The notes: generated by a model not told the origin, from the sequence alone. Counted from the stretch's first letter, positions 35,763 to 47,250 are shown. The stretch: 64,000 nucleotides of DNA from Molanna angustata (GCA_963576475.1 OY754980.1:30239563-30303562); one strand, 5' to 3'. A program made the numbers and translations.

Positions 35763-35914
35763 TAAAACATTTTTGTTTGTATTTTGAATTTAATAATTAC
35801 TGTGTTTTATCTAATACCTAGGTATATATAATAATTACACAGTATTTATGATTTCAAAATATTTTTTTTTTTTTATATTACTGGATTCATATTTTCTTAC
35901 CATTACCTTATAAA

Positions 35915-35968
35915 ATGCGTGTATACCCACACACCAGTACCATCTCACCTAAAAAGGCACTACATTCA
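35915..35968 (-). repeat. Repeat family D, short inverted piece
   Basis: ATGCGTGTATACCCACACAC and CCATCTCACCTAAAAAGGCA. Confidence 0.5.
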
Positions 35969-35969
35969 G

Positions 35970-36600
35970 AATGGGATTACCCACCGCGGGTCTTACGTCA
36001 GTGCCTCGTAGATTAAATTACAATCATTACAAACTTTTGATTATAAAGGAAATAAGAAATATTCCACCCACACAAATCTTATTTCCGTCTACTTTAATGT
36101 ATAAAAAACTAATATCATTAATTAATATACCCATTGCGTAGGTTTCAAGTTGATTTTTCTACTTAATATAAAAATGTCAAAGTTAATGACAAATAATGAT
36201 TAAATAAATTAGGAAACTCGTAGGAATGTAGGAAGAAATTACGGCCAATTATAAATATATAAACATTATATATTCAAACAGTCAATTATCTTTTAATAAA
36301 GTCATAATATACCTACTAATAATAGACTTGTATTTTTTTTTTCAAAAAGATAAAACAATATATTATGAGACATATAACATAATTAGTAACTAATGGCCAG
36401 ATTTCAATTTTTTAACGTTCAACAAACACCATTTTAATAATAATCACCACAGTACAATCAGCAATACCATGAATTAGCCTAAGTCCGGATATTGTGTCAT
36501 CTAACAACATTTCAAGAAAAATCTAATTAAAGAATATTTATCCCTAAACTCCTAATCAATCGTTTTTTTCTATGAAGTGTTTTATTTAGTTATATACTTT
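35970..36600. other. No recognised feature
   Basis: AT-rich intronic-type sequence. Confidence 0.4.
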
Positions 36601-36604
36601 GTCT

Positions 36605-37003
36605 CCTTGTTCTTCAGCCCTCTGCCCTCCACTGCTGGATATAGGCCTCTTCCATACCCTTCCATTCCTTCCTGTCGGTTGCTGCTTGCAGTCAATTTTT
36701 ACCCCCCACAGCGGCTATGTCATTGGACCATCTTTTTTGAGGTCTTCCGACGCCTCTCTTGTTTTCCCAAGGTCTTCATCTTAATATTTTAGGGGTCCAT
36801 CTTGTGGGGTCTTGTCTTGCAATATGTCCCGCCCATTGCCATTTCAATGTAACTACGCGATCCATGACGTCCGCTTCTCTGGTCCTTTTCCTAATTTCCT
36901 CATTTCTTATTTTATCTCTTAGGCTTATACCAAGCATAGATCTTTCATGGTCTTCAATGCACATGTATAAGTGCACTAAGGTGGGTTTATTGCCATAAAG
37001 CAA
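36605..37003 (-). mobile_element. RTE-clade LINE C-terminal fragment
   Basis: The minus strand from 37000 reads ERSMLGISLRDKIRNEEIRK, RTREADVMDRVVTLKWQWAG, HIARQDPTRWTPKILR, stop, RPWENKRGVGRPQKRWSNDI, then AAVGGKN, stop, LQAATDRKEWKGMEEAYIQQ and WRAEG. Both stops are TGA at expected Trp positions. Clearly the same family as 30370-31598. Confidence 0.85.
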
Positions 37004-37004
37004 T

Positions 37005-37500
37005 TTCTTCCAACCGACCCGAGCAACGCGAAGTCTCTAAAGTTAAATTGATACAATACTGTGTATAGTGAGAAATAAAGAAAAAAATCCAAGAAGAGAA
37101 AAGAAAAAATAATTATAATAACACTGATCATTGCAATAAGGAATAGGAGGGTATGAAAAAATATAGAAGGAATATTCTGGAACTATTTGACAGATAATAT
37201 TTTTTTACTTTGTCTTTAAATATTTGTATGGATTGAGACTACGTGACTTCGTAAGTAAGACTATTCCATAGTTTATCTGATTGTACTTGAAAAGAAGAGC
37301 TCAAAAATTCTGTATTGTGAATGGGGATTGCTAGTGTGGCACGTTCAGCAGACCGAAAGGGATGTTTTTATAAATTGTATTATAATATGTTTTAATTTTT
37401 TTAATTCTCATCTTAGTGTAATAAATATTTTTTTGATTTTTCGCTTTCATACATATATAATTGTTGGTATAGATACATATATAATTTTGTTATACTTCGT
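37005..37500. other. No recognised feature
   Basis: AT-rich sequence between two transposon relics. Confidence 0.4.
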
Positions 37501-37503
37501 AAT

Positions 37504-37674
37504 CTGCCCCCCTAGACAACGTGTCATTTAGCTCAAGAAAAGAAACAAGAAAAAAAACTCAATGTATGGAATTGACAGTTGTCACTTGACTGGCAACTGT
37601 AACTGTCACTTCTAAACATTGAGTTTTTTTCTGGTTTCTTTTCATGAGCTAAATGATACGTTGTCTAGGGGGGC
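37504..37674. mobile_element. MITE with CCCCCCT termini, copy 2
   Basis: CTGCCCCCCTAGACAACGTG with TCATTTAGCTC pairs with GAGCTAAATGATACGTTGTC and TAGGGGGGCTG. Better preserved than 10744-10894. Inner AACTCAATGT/ACATTGAGTT arms extend the foldback over almost the whole element. Confidence 0.85.
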
Positions 37675-37679
37675 TGGTT

Positions 37680-38815
37680 GGTAGGAAGATATTGGCTAAT
37701 GACAAGTCTAATGCCCGTCAGTGAGCAATAAATTTGTTTATTTTATGTGCAAAAAGATAAATAAATAATGTATATTATTTTAAATAATAATATAGTATAA
37801 TATAATGTATATACAATTACAATTACAATGTAGGTGAACTTGACAACGGTAATAAACGAAAGACGCCGGGTACACAACACACCTTCTATATTATATAACA
37901 TCAGTCACTCATGCTGTCTCGCTCACACTCACACTATCACATAAATCTTATATTGAAAACTGATGAATATGGTTGTTTAATTTATATTCGTTATTTATTA
38001 TGATAGTTGACGTTTAAGAGAAATTATTTGATCATTTTGACGATGTGCAACGAAACCCATCAATGGTAACAATCAACAAAAAAAAACTAAAACCATGATT
38101 TTTTATATTTGTTTTTAAAATACGGGCTTACGGTTGTTTACTTTATGTTTTTTATCCAATTAGAATAAGTTCATAATTATATTTAATTCAAATAAAGCGA
38201 AACGAATTTAAATCAAACAGATTATAATAAGGAGGCTATTTTCTTTGACCAAAACGTAAACACAAAATGGAAAGTAGATGGGTAATTAGTTTTATCTGCA
38301 AACACTCATTTTCTCAAAATACATTGATTCTCAAATACGTTTACGGGCCATAATAAAATTTTAATTAATTTAATATTTTACCAACTGAATGCCCGCATGA
38401 CACGACGATAAAGATCGTGAAAATTCAAGATTCAACATCGTGTGTAAATTTTCGAGTCAAATTATTTCTTACGAAAATATTTGTAGGTATAAATAAAATA
38501 GTTGAGGAGGTTGAATTTAAAAATATTTGACTACTAAAAAGAAAAGTGAAGGTTACACTGCAGAGGCATAAAAAGAATATTTAAATTATGTAAAATTCGA
38601 ATTGTGAAAGAAAATATTTTATATTTTATTAAATTAACATTAGACGAAGACAGACCCGTCAAGGAAAGTGTCATCAACTATAAAATAAGGCATCAATTTT
38701 AGTTTTTTATGGATATTCAAATACAGTATAGTTAGTTTCGCAAAGAAGAGAGGAATAAATAAATTTAAGAGTGGAAAAGGTTATGAAAATGCGATAAAAA
38801 TAATATTAATACAAG
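37680..38815. other. No recognised feature
   Basis: AT-rich intronic-type sequence up to the solo LTR. Confidence 0.4.
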
Positions 38816-38820
38816 GTCAT

Positions 38821-39128
38821 TGTGATATATTGATGTTGCGCCTTGTATCAGGCAATCTGTATAGCGGTTTACGAGATTGTACGAACGGGGGATTCGGCAA
38901 TCTTCGGGAGAAAGGTTTTTAATATAAAGGAATGTCTGAGGTTAGGAGGGGTCGATTGATCAATGATAGCAGTGCTCTCACGTTGTGGTTCATAATATAT
39001 ATATAATCTAATTATTGTACTTCACTCTTGTATATATCTAATTATTATTAATTATCAATAAATTGTGTTTAAGTTAAACGCGTGTATTAATTTATTATAT
39101 CTGATTACTAAAAGTACCAGATATCACA
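38821..39128 (+). mobile_element. Candidate solo LTR, 308 bp, with 5-bp target duplication
   Basis: Begins TGTGATAT and ends ATATCACA, i.e. TG...CA with 8-bp terminal inverted repeats. GTCAT flanks it on both sides (38816-38820 and 39129-39133). An AT-rich TATA-like stretch (about 38994-39006) is followed by AATAAA near 39058. This is the layout of a solo LTR left by recombination between the two LTRs of an LTR retrotransposon. The family (Gypsy or BEL/Pao) cannot be told. Orientation assumed from the polyadenylation signal. Confidence 0.75.
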
Positions 39129-39159
39129 GTCATCTAATGTTTAACTTAGCTCTACATTA

Positions 39160-39400
39160 TGTAATAGAATGAAATTTAATACATTGAGATGGTTTGGCCA
39201 CACGGAGAGAATGAACGAACAATGCCTGACCACAAAATATATCAAGCTGACAGGATCGCAACAAAAGATACGGAGTCGTCCAAAAGGTAACATCTTTGAC
39301 TAATGAATGATTTACTAAATGACGGAAACGCAAGAAGCATAAATAACAGACGAATATGATGTATTATGGCATGAATGTGGCGATGGATGAATAGAAAAAT
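39160..39400 (+). mobile_element. LINE C-terminal fragment
   Basis: The frame reads RMKFNTLRWFGHTERMNEQC, LTTKYIKLTGSQQKIRSRPK and G before stops. L-R-W-F-G-H-x-E-R-M-N-E and the following R-S-R-P-K basic block match the LINE family at 35040-35525. Confidence 0.7.
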
Positions 39401-39404
39401 GTGA

Positions 39405-40210
39405 CATATGGCTAGCTAGATGGTTTGTTTAAGGAATTCTCTAGGACAGTAAAAGCTGCGAAAAAATCTGTTTTTAAGCAGTTTATGTTCTGTGTTATAT
39501 TTTGTAGATAAAAAATCCTTTCGAGACACCCTCTACTTATCTTAAACGTTTTTAGAAATCCCAAATCTTGATACAAACCTGACCTTTCACTGTCTTTGAT
39601 TCAAGATCCTAGCATAAGATTTACCATTATGAACTTCGAACATTTCAAGATTCTAAAGGTTTTGTGTTAACAGAGAGGAAATCCATTTAAAATAAATCAT
39701 TTGTTCTTTAATTCTAACATTTCTTATACACGTTTTTAATCCACATTAAGTTAAGATATTCTTGTATGGTTTTTCACTTTTACCCCTAATAAATTAACAA
39801 TATCACACCTTCGTAATTAATAACCTAATATATTATTTAGCTGTTTCACATTATAATTTCTCAACACAGAAACTTAAAAATTCAACTCCTTCAAAATGAA
39901 AACCTCAAGTATCAATAAATAATTCATCAGGCAAAATATATATACTATACGTAGGTATTATTTTATCAAACGCGAATTAATTGTCAGGAAAGTTATAAGT
40001 GTGTTTATTAGTTGCCTTACACGTGGAGTTTGTTCGGTATTAAACCATTGTTTGTGTTTATTGCTTCGGTTCTTGCGGTGCTTATGGTTTTTTTTGCCAA
40101 AAAGCAATCGGTTGTATTTGGTTTTGGGAAAATTAGCTGGGTGACTTTTGTCGTAAAATAGCTACGGACCTAGTGCACAATGCCAATTTCTTAGCTGATT
40201 TGTAATTGTG
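39405..40210. other. No recognised feature
   Basis: AT-rich intronic-type sequence. Confidence 0.4.
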
Positions 40211-40214
40211 TTTT

Positions 40215-40318
40215 CTTCATCTTCTTCTCCAGCCTTGTTCCCTCCAATGCTGAAGTATGTAGGCCTCTTCCGTGCAGTTCCACTGGTCTGTTCTGTCCCC
40301 TCCATATCCAGTATGTAT
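40215..40318 (-). mobile_element. RTE-clade LINE, extreme 3' end
   Basis: The minus strand reads DRTDQWNCTEEAYILQHWRE, QGWRRR, stop, then a GAAGAAGATGAAGAA tail. Same C-terminus as 31560 and 36620. About 35 codons. Confidence 0.7.
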
Positions 40319-40321
40319 TTC

Positions 40322-40643
40322 TTGATAGGATAGTATGGAAATCAGTCTTTTTCCTACCCAGAATATGAAAACAGCATGATGGTATGTTTGTCGATTAAGT
40401 TATAAGGAGGGGGAGACACACACACAGACACACTAAATGTTCTACTCCGAATTCTGAGTAAATCCATATATATACATAGAACATAAATATATGCTGCGAA
40501 GCCTCTAAGTTGGTGTTTTTGACTTCAAAGTTGGTAACACCGTGAAAAATATAGACCCTGCATACAAATCTCGCTTATCTTGGCTTGATACTTTGTTGAC
40601 ATGTTAAGAGAAATAAATTCTCTTGAACAAATCGACAGTTGGA
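40322..40643 (-). mobile_element. Helitron-like element, inverted, internally deleted
   Basis: Reverse of the 48-52 kb elements: ATAGGATAGTATGG, CAGAATATGAAAACAGCATG, ACACACACAGACACAC, ATGTTCTACTCCGAATTCTG, GAAGCCTCTAAGTTGGTGTT and the 5' end CAAATCGACAGTTGGA. Roughly 500 bp between the internal TG tract and the 3' quarter are deleted, and the 3' hairpin end is absent. Confidence 0.85.
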
Positions 40644-40649
40644 TCATTA

Positions 40650-41195
40650 ATAAATAGTTTATATTAAATTGTGTAACTCGCCACCGGGAGAAACTCCCGA
40701 CATCAAAATAAATACCTTTTCAACTCGTCTTCCCATTTCACCCTGGGTCTTCCAACTCATTCTCATCTAACAATTTTACTATTTATCTCAAAATGTTTTT
40801 ATATATTCGTGATATTTTCAATATTCCTATATTGTCACACGTCCTTCGCTTTAGTCGAATTCGCAATATTATCGTTTAATGCATTTTTTTATTGCAATGT
40901 TACAAAGTTTATGGGGATCTTTAAATTGAAGCTGAATGCTGATTCTTTCTAAGTTTAGTCGTAAAACCTCGGTAAGTTTTAGTACCATAGATTATGAAAA
41001 TTTGATCCGTCGAATAAACGAAGGAAAATATCGATTGTTTGCAAAGTTGTACTCAGAGGCGTATCTAGGCAATAACTTCCGCGGTGATCATTCATTATAA
41101 AAATGTGATCGATACATTGGCACTCGGTATGTAAAAAATAATAGTGACAAAATAAATAGTGACACGTTCCTCGGTTTTACTTGGTGTTTAATATA
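40650..41195. other. No recognised feature
   Basis: AT-rich intronic-type sequence. Confidence 0.35.
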
Positions 41196-41500
41196 TTTAT
41201 TTATTTTTATATTTTATTTATTTTATTTTATTTCCGGTAAAATTTACAGTATAATAACATTTTTTATATATGTATGTAAATGCATTATTATAATACTAAA
41301 ACCAATAATAATTTTCCACATTATTAACAATAAATTTTGACCACTGTGCTTACATAGGTACTTAAAGCTACATACTATATGAAAAACATTTATATCTGAA
41401 TGATAGTGCATGAGTGTATATTTGTGTGTACGTATGAGTGTAAGGATGTGTATATGTGTATATGTATATATATTTTTTTATTAAACCATTTTTACTGCTC
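41195..41500 (-). mobile_element. Possible LINE 3' tail and low-complexity tract
   Basis: TATTTATTTATTTTTATATT at the left followed by T/A-rich sequence and GTGTATATG repeats resembles a reversed LINE 3' UTR. No coding remnant. Confidence 0.25.
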
Positions 41501-41734
41501 ACTACCCAAGGGTTTAAAACAGTTTTGAATTTGCAATTTTTCATCAATATTTGTTATATAAAACAACCGTGTTTGACATTACTTGTTTGACATTGGCAGT
41601 ATAAAAAAGCAATGTATAATTTGATGTGAAATATTTTATTGATTAATTTATTTTAAATTATTTTTAACATAGGTATATTATGCATGATTATTAGCTTTTC
41701 GCACTTCTTCTCGATATAAGCTTTGACCATACCA

Positions 41735-41893
41735 AATCTCGATTGTTAGGGATCTGACTGCTAATCCAAAGGTCCCGGGTTCGAGTCCCGGTGGAGACAC
41801 AGTTTTTAATTCTGTTTTCAGTCTGAACCTGTAAGACGATTAATATCGTAAGTCTCCAGAATTTAGCAACTAGACGCGTATTAAATTAATAAT
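41735..41893 (+). mobile_element. SINE family 1, plus-strand copy
   Basis: GGATCTGACTGCTAATCCAA, B-box GGTTCGAGTCC (41778-41788) in a CCCGGG/CCCGG stem, GTGGAGACACAG, CAGTCTGAACCTGTAAGACG and AGTCTCCAGAATTTAGCAAC. The A-box half is decayed. Abuts the Penelope-like 3' end. Confidence 0.8.
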
Positions 41894-42442
41894 TCGTTGA
41901 AATTATTTTTAGTTACACTGTGGAAATCCATAATAATTAAGTTAATAAAAAAATTTAAATAAAAATTTTGGTAACAAAAAACTTTGTTTCTTCCACTTCA
42001 CATTTATATTGGATGGAACGTGTTCGAACTGCACTAGTTCATCTTCAGCATCTAAAATGTGACGTATTCTTTTGTGCGTGTTGTCATCTTCCATTGGCGA
42101 GTGTGGGCGGGTTGAGTATGGCGGGGGTAATTAACTGGTGGGGGTGAGCGGTAGCGAGCGGTGTAGGTTTGTGTTTCGTTTGGTTCTTAATAATATTCAA
42201 TATTGGTGAATTTACTGGAGGAATCTGAATATTTATTAAATTGGGGTTATTTTTTCTTTTATTTATTTCCAGGGCTTCTAAAATATCGAGTTTTTTCCCT
42301 TTCTTTTCAATATGGAGTACTTCGACATCTTTTATATTAAATTTGTGTCCGTTATCTCTGCAATGCTCTGCCATTTCTGAGTTTGAGGTGATGTTCTTAA
42401 TTGCTTTTTTATGCTCATCTACTCTGTCTTTACTTTAATTAA
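41894..42442 (-). mobile_element. Penelope-like element, GIY-YIG C-terminus and 3' UTR
   Basis: The minus strand from about 42437 reads RVDEHKKAIKNITSNSEMAE, HCRDNGHKFNIKDVEVLHIE, KKGKKLDILEALEINKRKNN and continues to a TAA at 42084. Penelope-like retroelements encode RT followed by a C-terminal GIY-YIG endonuclease that ends in an E-H-x-x-x-x-G-H...K-L-D-x-L-E-A-x-E-I pattern. Here only that end survives. The 3' UTR runs to TAATTATTATGGATTTCCAC and AGTGTAACT near 41920. Intact over about 115 codons, so relatively young. Confidence 0.7.
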
Positions 42443-42444
42443 TA

Positions 42445-43565
42445 CTTGGCATAGTACTTGATAATTGCCCGAGAAATAATAAGTTCTCTGTGCGAGCAGT
42501 TTGCTTATCCCTTTCTTAACCGATGATTCCAATTGGAATCATTGATGTATTTTACGTATATCTCAATGAAAATTGATATCAGCTGTGTTATTTCTCTTCT
42601 AAATTATTAATCACAATATTTTTGATCGCTTACAATACTGAGAATGACGGAAACTTCTGGTTATTGTGAGATGTGATTTTCTTGCTAAACACGGTTATTC
42701 AAAATTTATATAAATATGCCTTTTTTGTTTTCTAGCATGCTATACATTTTTTTAATTAGGTAATTATATTTCTTTCAATCTTTAATAATAATTAAAAAAA
42801 AATTATTTTATTTTATGAAAAGTGTATAGTTTTATATATATGAATGATTATAATTGAAATCGTTAAAATTTACAAAAAGAAGGCAAAAAATTATCAAAAT
42901 CTCTTAATAATCACATATTTTGGCCATTTTTTATGAAACATATTTTTCCTAATGCTTTCATAATTCGGTTAAGAAAGGGTTAAAAATAAACCCGAAGTTT
43001 TCGCTTCACATATTAATATATAGATTATATATTTTCAAAAAGATCCAATTAATATATATTTTTTATTAAATTGGGCGCTGGCAACATTGAGTGAAGTCTG
43101 TCAACTCGATGAAAGGTCAAAGTCGAGTCAAGAAAGTACAAGTAAATGATTACATAATATATTATGGCCTTAATGGCTTCTGGTGTTAATTTTAATGTTA
43201 CAATTTCATGACAACAACAAGTAATTCAAAATCAAAAATACATTTTAGTTTAGTTTAGTTTCGTTACTATTAGGAAAATGACACTAACACCCGAATTTAC
43301 AGGTAAATGTTGAAGAAGCCTCAGGCCTTCAATGTAATGTACCTTGAAGGCGATTTCGTTATTCGGAATAAATGTGACGTCACATTCTTGAGGAATCCTC
43401 AGGAATTACAACAAAATGATTATTTAAAAAAAAAATATGCAGAGATTAATATGTCAGTTCAGATCTTGCGAGTTTTTCTTATTTGAAAGTGCACGTGTTC
43501 AAGTGTCAAATAATACAAACGAGAACAAAACCGAAAACTTCATATATTATTAGTTCATTCATTCA
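42445..43565. other. No recognised feature
   Basis: AT-rich intronic-type sequence. TTTAGTTTAGTTTCGTT near 43245 is a short simple repeat. Confidence 0.4.
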
Positions 43566-43569
43566 TACC

Positions 43570-43690
43570 ATCATGGCTTATCCCACAATGTGGGGTAACC
43601 AGCGACAGATGTGCGGGTGTGCATCACCTTATAAAATAAAACACGACACGTGCGTGTATCCCCTCACACCTGTCTCAGAATCGGTTGGGA
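43570..43690 (-). repeat. Repeat family D, inverted
   Basis: CATGGCTTATCCCACAATGT, CCAGCGACAGATGTGCGGGT, AAAACACGACACGTGCGTGT and CACACCTGTCTCA. Plus-strand reading is open: PTMWGNQRQMCGCASPYKIK then HDTCVYPLTPVS. Confidence 0.75.
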
Positions 43691-43691
43691 A

Positions 43692-44268
43692 TGTTATTTT
43701 ATGTCATGCAATTTCAATTACCCCGATCCCACTTCTTAAAGGACATCCGAAAACGACGATAATAGAAAAGAGTGGAAACACTATTCAAAGACGGTGCTTC
43801 ACAGCAAATAATTCAAAATCATCATTTTTCACTATAATATGTTATGTGTGTAGTAATAAAAATAAAGATTATAATTGTATATTATGTCATTTATTAAATG
43901 TTGAATCGTGTTTGAGGTTAGATAAAGTGGAAAACAGTGTTACTTTTGTAAATTGTCCCAATTTATATTTTTAATGAAAATGGCATGTTATCGTAAAGAT
44001 CTCGCTGAAAAAAATCTTATCTCGCATGCTCTGAGCTCATTTATAAAAATTGTTTTCCATGCTGCCCCACAACTTACCTGGCTGGCGTTCGGCCTTGCGA
44101 ATTTTATAAAAATTGCCTACTTTGGCGAATTGAGTACGTGGGTTGAGATCGTAGGCGAGAACTGAGAAAAGTCTTGTAGTTAAAGACTTAACCAAATCTA
44201 AGTTTAATTGAGAAGGGATTAAAATTCATAGTCAGTTTATACAAGTGATTTGTTTTTATTTTTCACCG
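43692..44268. other. No recognised feature
   Basis: Intronic-type sequence between repeat D and the 61-bp minisatellite. TTGAATCGTGTTTGAGGTTA (about 43901) also occurs at about 29458, so at least part is repetitive. Confidence 0.4.
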
Positions 44269-44269
44269 T

Positions 44270-44650
44270 CATGGAATTGTGAAGAGTTGTGATGTCGTGA
44301 TTTTGAAGCGACATTTTTACTCTTTAATTCGATAAAATAGTGAAGACTTGTGATATTAAGATTTCAAAGCGACATTTTTACTCTAATTCGATGGAATAGT
44401 GAATAGTTGTGATGTCATGATTTTGAAGCGACATTTTTTCTTTTAAATTCGATAAAATAGGGAAGAAATGTGATGTCATGATTTTGAAACTACATTTTTA
44501 CTCTCTTGTTCTATGAAATAGTGAAATTTTGTGATATCATGATTTTGAAGCGACATTTTTACTCTTTAATTCGATGAAATGTTAAAGACTTGTGATATTA
44601 TGATTTTGAAGCGACATTTTTACTCTCCAGTTCTATGAAATTTAATTTTG
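44270..44650. repeat. 61-bp minisatellite I, six copies
   Basis: The unit contains GTGATGTCATGATTTTGAAG, CGACATTTTTACTCT and AATTCGATGAAATAGTG. The GACATT landmark occurs at 44310, 44371, 44430, 44491, 44552 and 44613. A further diverged copy lies at about 44800-44870, beyond the SINE. Confidence 0.92.
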
Positions 44651-44674
44651 TATTGCTTCTGGGGCATATATTTA

Positions 44675-44795
44675 TTTAACATGCCACATTCTGAGGACTT
44701 ATAACATTTATCATCTCAAGACCCAGACTAGAAAACACTATTAAAAATCAGTCAGATATATAATCAACTGAGTCACGAAGGCCGAAGGCCGTTAG
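44675..44795 (-). mobile_element. SINE family 1, internally deleted
   Basis: AACATGCCACATTCTGAGGA, CAAGACCCAGACTAGAAAAC, AGTCAGATATATAATCAACT and GAGTCACGAAGGCCGA. The B-box region is deleted. Lies inside minisatellite I. Confidence 0.7.
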
Positions 44796-44799
44796 TGAA

Positions 44800-44872
44800 G
44801 AGTTGTGAGTTCATGATTTTGAAGTGACATATTTACCCTCTATTTCAATGGAATAGTAATGATATTTTTAAT
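44800..44872. repeat. Isolated seventh copy of minisatellite I
   Basis: GTGAAGAGTTGTGAGTTCAT, GATTTTGAAGTGACATATTT and CAATGGAATAG. Confidence 0.7.
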
Positions 44873-44877
44873 AGATT

Positions 44878-44995
44878 TTTAATTATCTCAATAGAGACGA
44901 AGTTGGAATATTTATTGTAAAAAATATCTTTGACTCCCGACAGGGAAAAAAAAAATCCAATGTTTGCGCATATGCAATAATAAAAATATTCGGAA
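44878..44995 (+). repeat. Foldback repeat family E, partial
   Basis: TATCTCAATAGAGACGAAGT and TGACTCCCGACAGGGAAA then AATCCAATGTTTGCGCATAT; matches both the head and the flank seen at 165-655. Confidence 0.65.
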
Positions 44996-45029
44996 TAGTA
45001 ATGGGTTGTAATTTCACAGTTTTAAAATG

Positions 45030-45315
45030 GTGTCCTGTAATAATGTTGAACAATTTACTGTCGTATGTTTTTTAGTTATTTGAGTTTTGTCTTCTAATAA
45101 TGTTGAGAGCAATAATTTACTGTCGAATGTTTTTTTTTATTTTCTGAGTGTTATCTTCTAGAAATGTTGAGAGCAATTTACTGTCGAATGTTTTTTTTTA
45201 TTATTTGAGTATTGTCTTCTAATAATGTTGGGAGCAATTTACTGTCGAATGTTTTTTGTATTATTTGAGTGTTATCTTCTTAAAATATTGAGAGCAATAT
45301 ATTTTCGTATGTTTT
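45030..45315. repeat. 61-bp minisatellite II, five copies
   Basis: The unit includes AATGTTGAGAGCAATTTACT, GTCGAATGTTTTTT and TATTTGAGTGTTATCTTCT. The ACTGTCG landmark occurs at 45057, 45119, 45180 and 45241, and a decayed form at 45301. The sequence is unrelated to minisatellite I although the period is the same. Confidence 0.92.
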
Positions 45316-45319
45316 TATT

Positions 45320-46490
45320 CTTATAATAAAAAAAAATCACAAAGAATAAACATTTCTTAATCGAGATAGCAAAATAACTATGCTGTGACAAGTCAATAGT
45401 AGAAGATTATTATTAAAAACTTTGCAAGGATAAAAACCTGCTCTGAAGTAGTTTGTGAATATTTGTTAATAGCTATAATCGTGTATGAATTATTTAACAA
45501 AAAACAAATTCTTGTTGATTTTGGTAATATATTTATAATTTCTATGGTATTGTCATCTTTTTCTTGACCGTCCTAATGTTTCCATACCTGTCAGCTTTGT
45601 ATAAATATTTTCTTTGTCAAACGTATAATTTTGCACTTCAAGACAATTCGCACATTTTGAACGCGTTACCAATTTCAGACTTGAAGAGCATTATGCTTTA
45701 CTGCTATTATTCTTTAGCCAAGACTGTCGTCTTCGCGGTCTTTCGTTGAACCTCCCTGGTTTTATTGTAACAAAGTATATACGGAATATACCACCTGGGG
45801 GTATGACACGATAAATCGAAGACCACTCATGTTAGAAGATCTCACAGAAGAGATATGAACAAAGTTGGGCTCAAAAGTATATGAACCTTTTCAACAATAT
45901 TTAGAAAGCGATAAAATGTTTTTAAGAGTCCTAGACTTTCATCCGAGGGAATTGAGATAAAATTCATTTCATTGAATCTCAACAGAGACCAATGATATGA
46001 AGTACATAGGTAGGTACCTACCTTTTTATCGACGTTCATTATTTTGTCTTGAGTTTTATTAAGAGGACATATAACGCTAAATTTAGTGACTGAAAACATG
46101 ATATATTTCAACCACCCAATTCATTATGAAGTTACACGTTATTAAGGGTAACCAGTGCGTGCGTTAAAAAAGGTTTATACGTGATTTAAATTATCGGATA
46201 CCCCAAATTTGTTGAAAGATTTCATTTTAAGAACAAACCTTAGTTGAAATGAAAAAACTTTATCGGTCATTCACTTTGATTTTATGCACTCTTTAAGCAT
46301 ATAAAAGATTTATTTCTCTACGACACATAGTTATGGAGTAATTTAAAAAAATGCTGTAAAAAAGGCTGAATTTTAAAATTGTGTGACGAACGTTCACTAG
46401 AGAAATGTTGAAAAGACTTACAGTATTTTTTCTTGAAACACATTATTTAACATATTTGAGGTATTTGATTTGAAATTGAGGTGTGCAGGT
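45320..46490. other. No recognised feature
   Basis: AT-rich intronic-type sequence. Confidence 0.4.
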
Positions 46491-46494
46491 TTAC

Positions 46495-46740
46495 ATGCCC
46501 CCTTAAATCGAAAATTTATACAGTTGCATACATATACGCAAACAATGATATTTTTCCCTGTTGGAAGTCTATGATGTCTATATGACAAGTTTTTTTAATA
46601 TCTTAATAAAGACGAAGTTGGAATATTAAGAGAGAACTGGAAAATCAAGGCACCAACAGGGCTTGCGACCTGTCATCGGTTGGTTTACGTAATCATCTTT
46701 TGCGCTTAAATCAAGGCACCTGTAGGTAGGTTCCTTGATT
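46495..46740. repeat. Foldback repeat family E, rearranged copy
   Basis: A reversed flank segment (CATATACGCAAACAATGATA, TTTCCCTGTTGGAAGTC) is followed by a plus-strand head (AAAGACGAAGTTGGAATATT, AGGGCTTGCGACCTGTCATC), then a short inverted CCTGTAGGTAGGTTCCTTGA end. Confidence 0.6.
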
Positions 46741-46944
46741 TATCAAAATAAGTTTTTTTGTGTACATAATTCCCTCGTCAGGCAAATTAACAGTTGTAAG
46801 GTGGTGAATACTGAGTTACTTAACTCGATATATGAAACATTATTTTCATATTTTTATATGGTGAATTAATGAATAATAAGTTTTAAGATATTATTATTTA
46901 AATGTGATATTCGTTATATTAAAATATCGGTCTCACATAATGAA

Positions 46945-47072
46945 AAATAATGTGAGACGAGACTGGTGTGTAGAGATACACTCGTGTGTCGTCCTTTATT
47001 TTTAAAAGCATACCCGCACACGTGTCGATGGTTACCCCGCATTGTGGGATATGTCGTGATGGTATGAATGGA
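46945..47072 (+). repeat. Repeat family D
   Basis: GTGAGACGAGACTGGTGTGT, GTGTGTCGTCCTTTATTT, CCCGCACACGTGTCGATGGT and TATGTCGTGATGGTATGAAT. Directly abuts SINE 3. Confidence 0.75.
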
Positions 47073-47075
47073 TTA

Positions 47076-47225
47076 GATGGGTCGGTGGCAGAGCGGTTAG
47101 CGTGCTGGTCTAGTAATCCAGTGGTCGCGAGTTCGAATCCTCCTGCAGTAAGGTATTTCCCAGAACTTTGTATTAGCCGACCATCCTGTAATTAGGCGGC
47201 TATAGAATAATAATATTAATAGTTT
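47076..47225 (+). mobile_element. SINE family 3
   Basis: GATGGGTCGGTGGCAGAGCG with A-box TGGCAGAGCGG (47086-47096), CTGGTCTAGTAATCCAGTGG and B-box AGTTCGAATCC. After the head it diverges from the 47454 copy, so it is a different subfamily or chimera. Confidence 0.8.
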
Positions 47226-47250
47226 TGTCTACAACACCTCAGTCCCCGCA

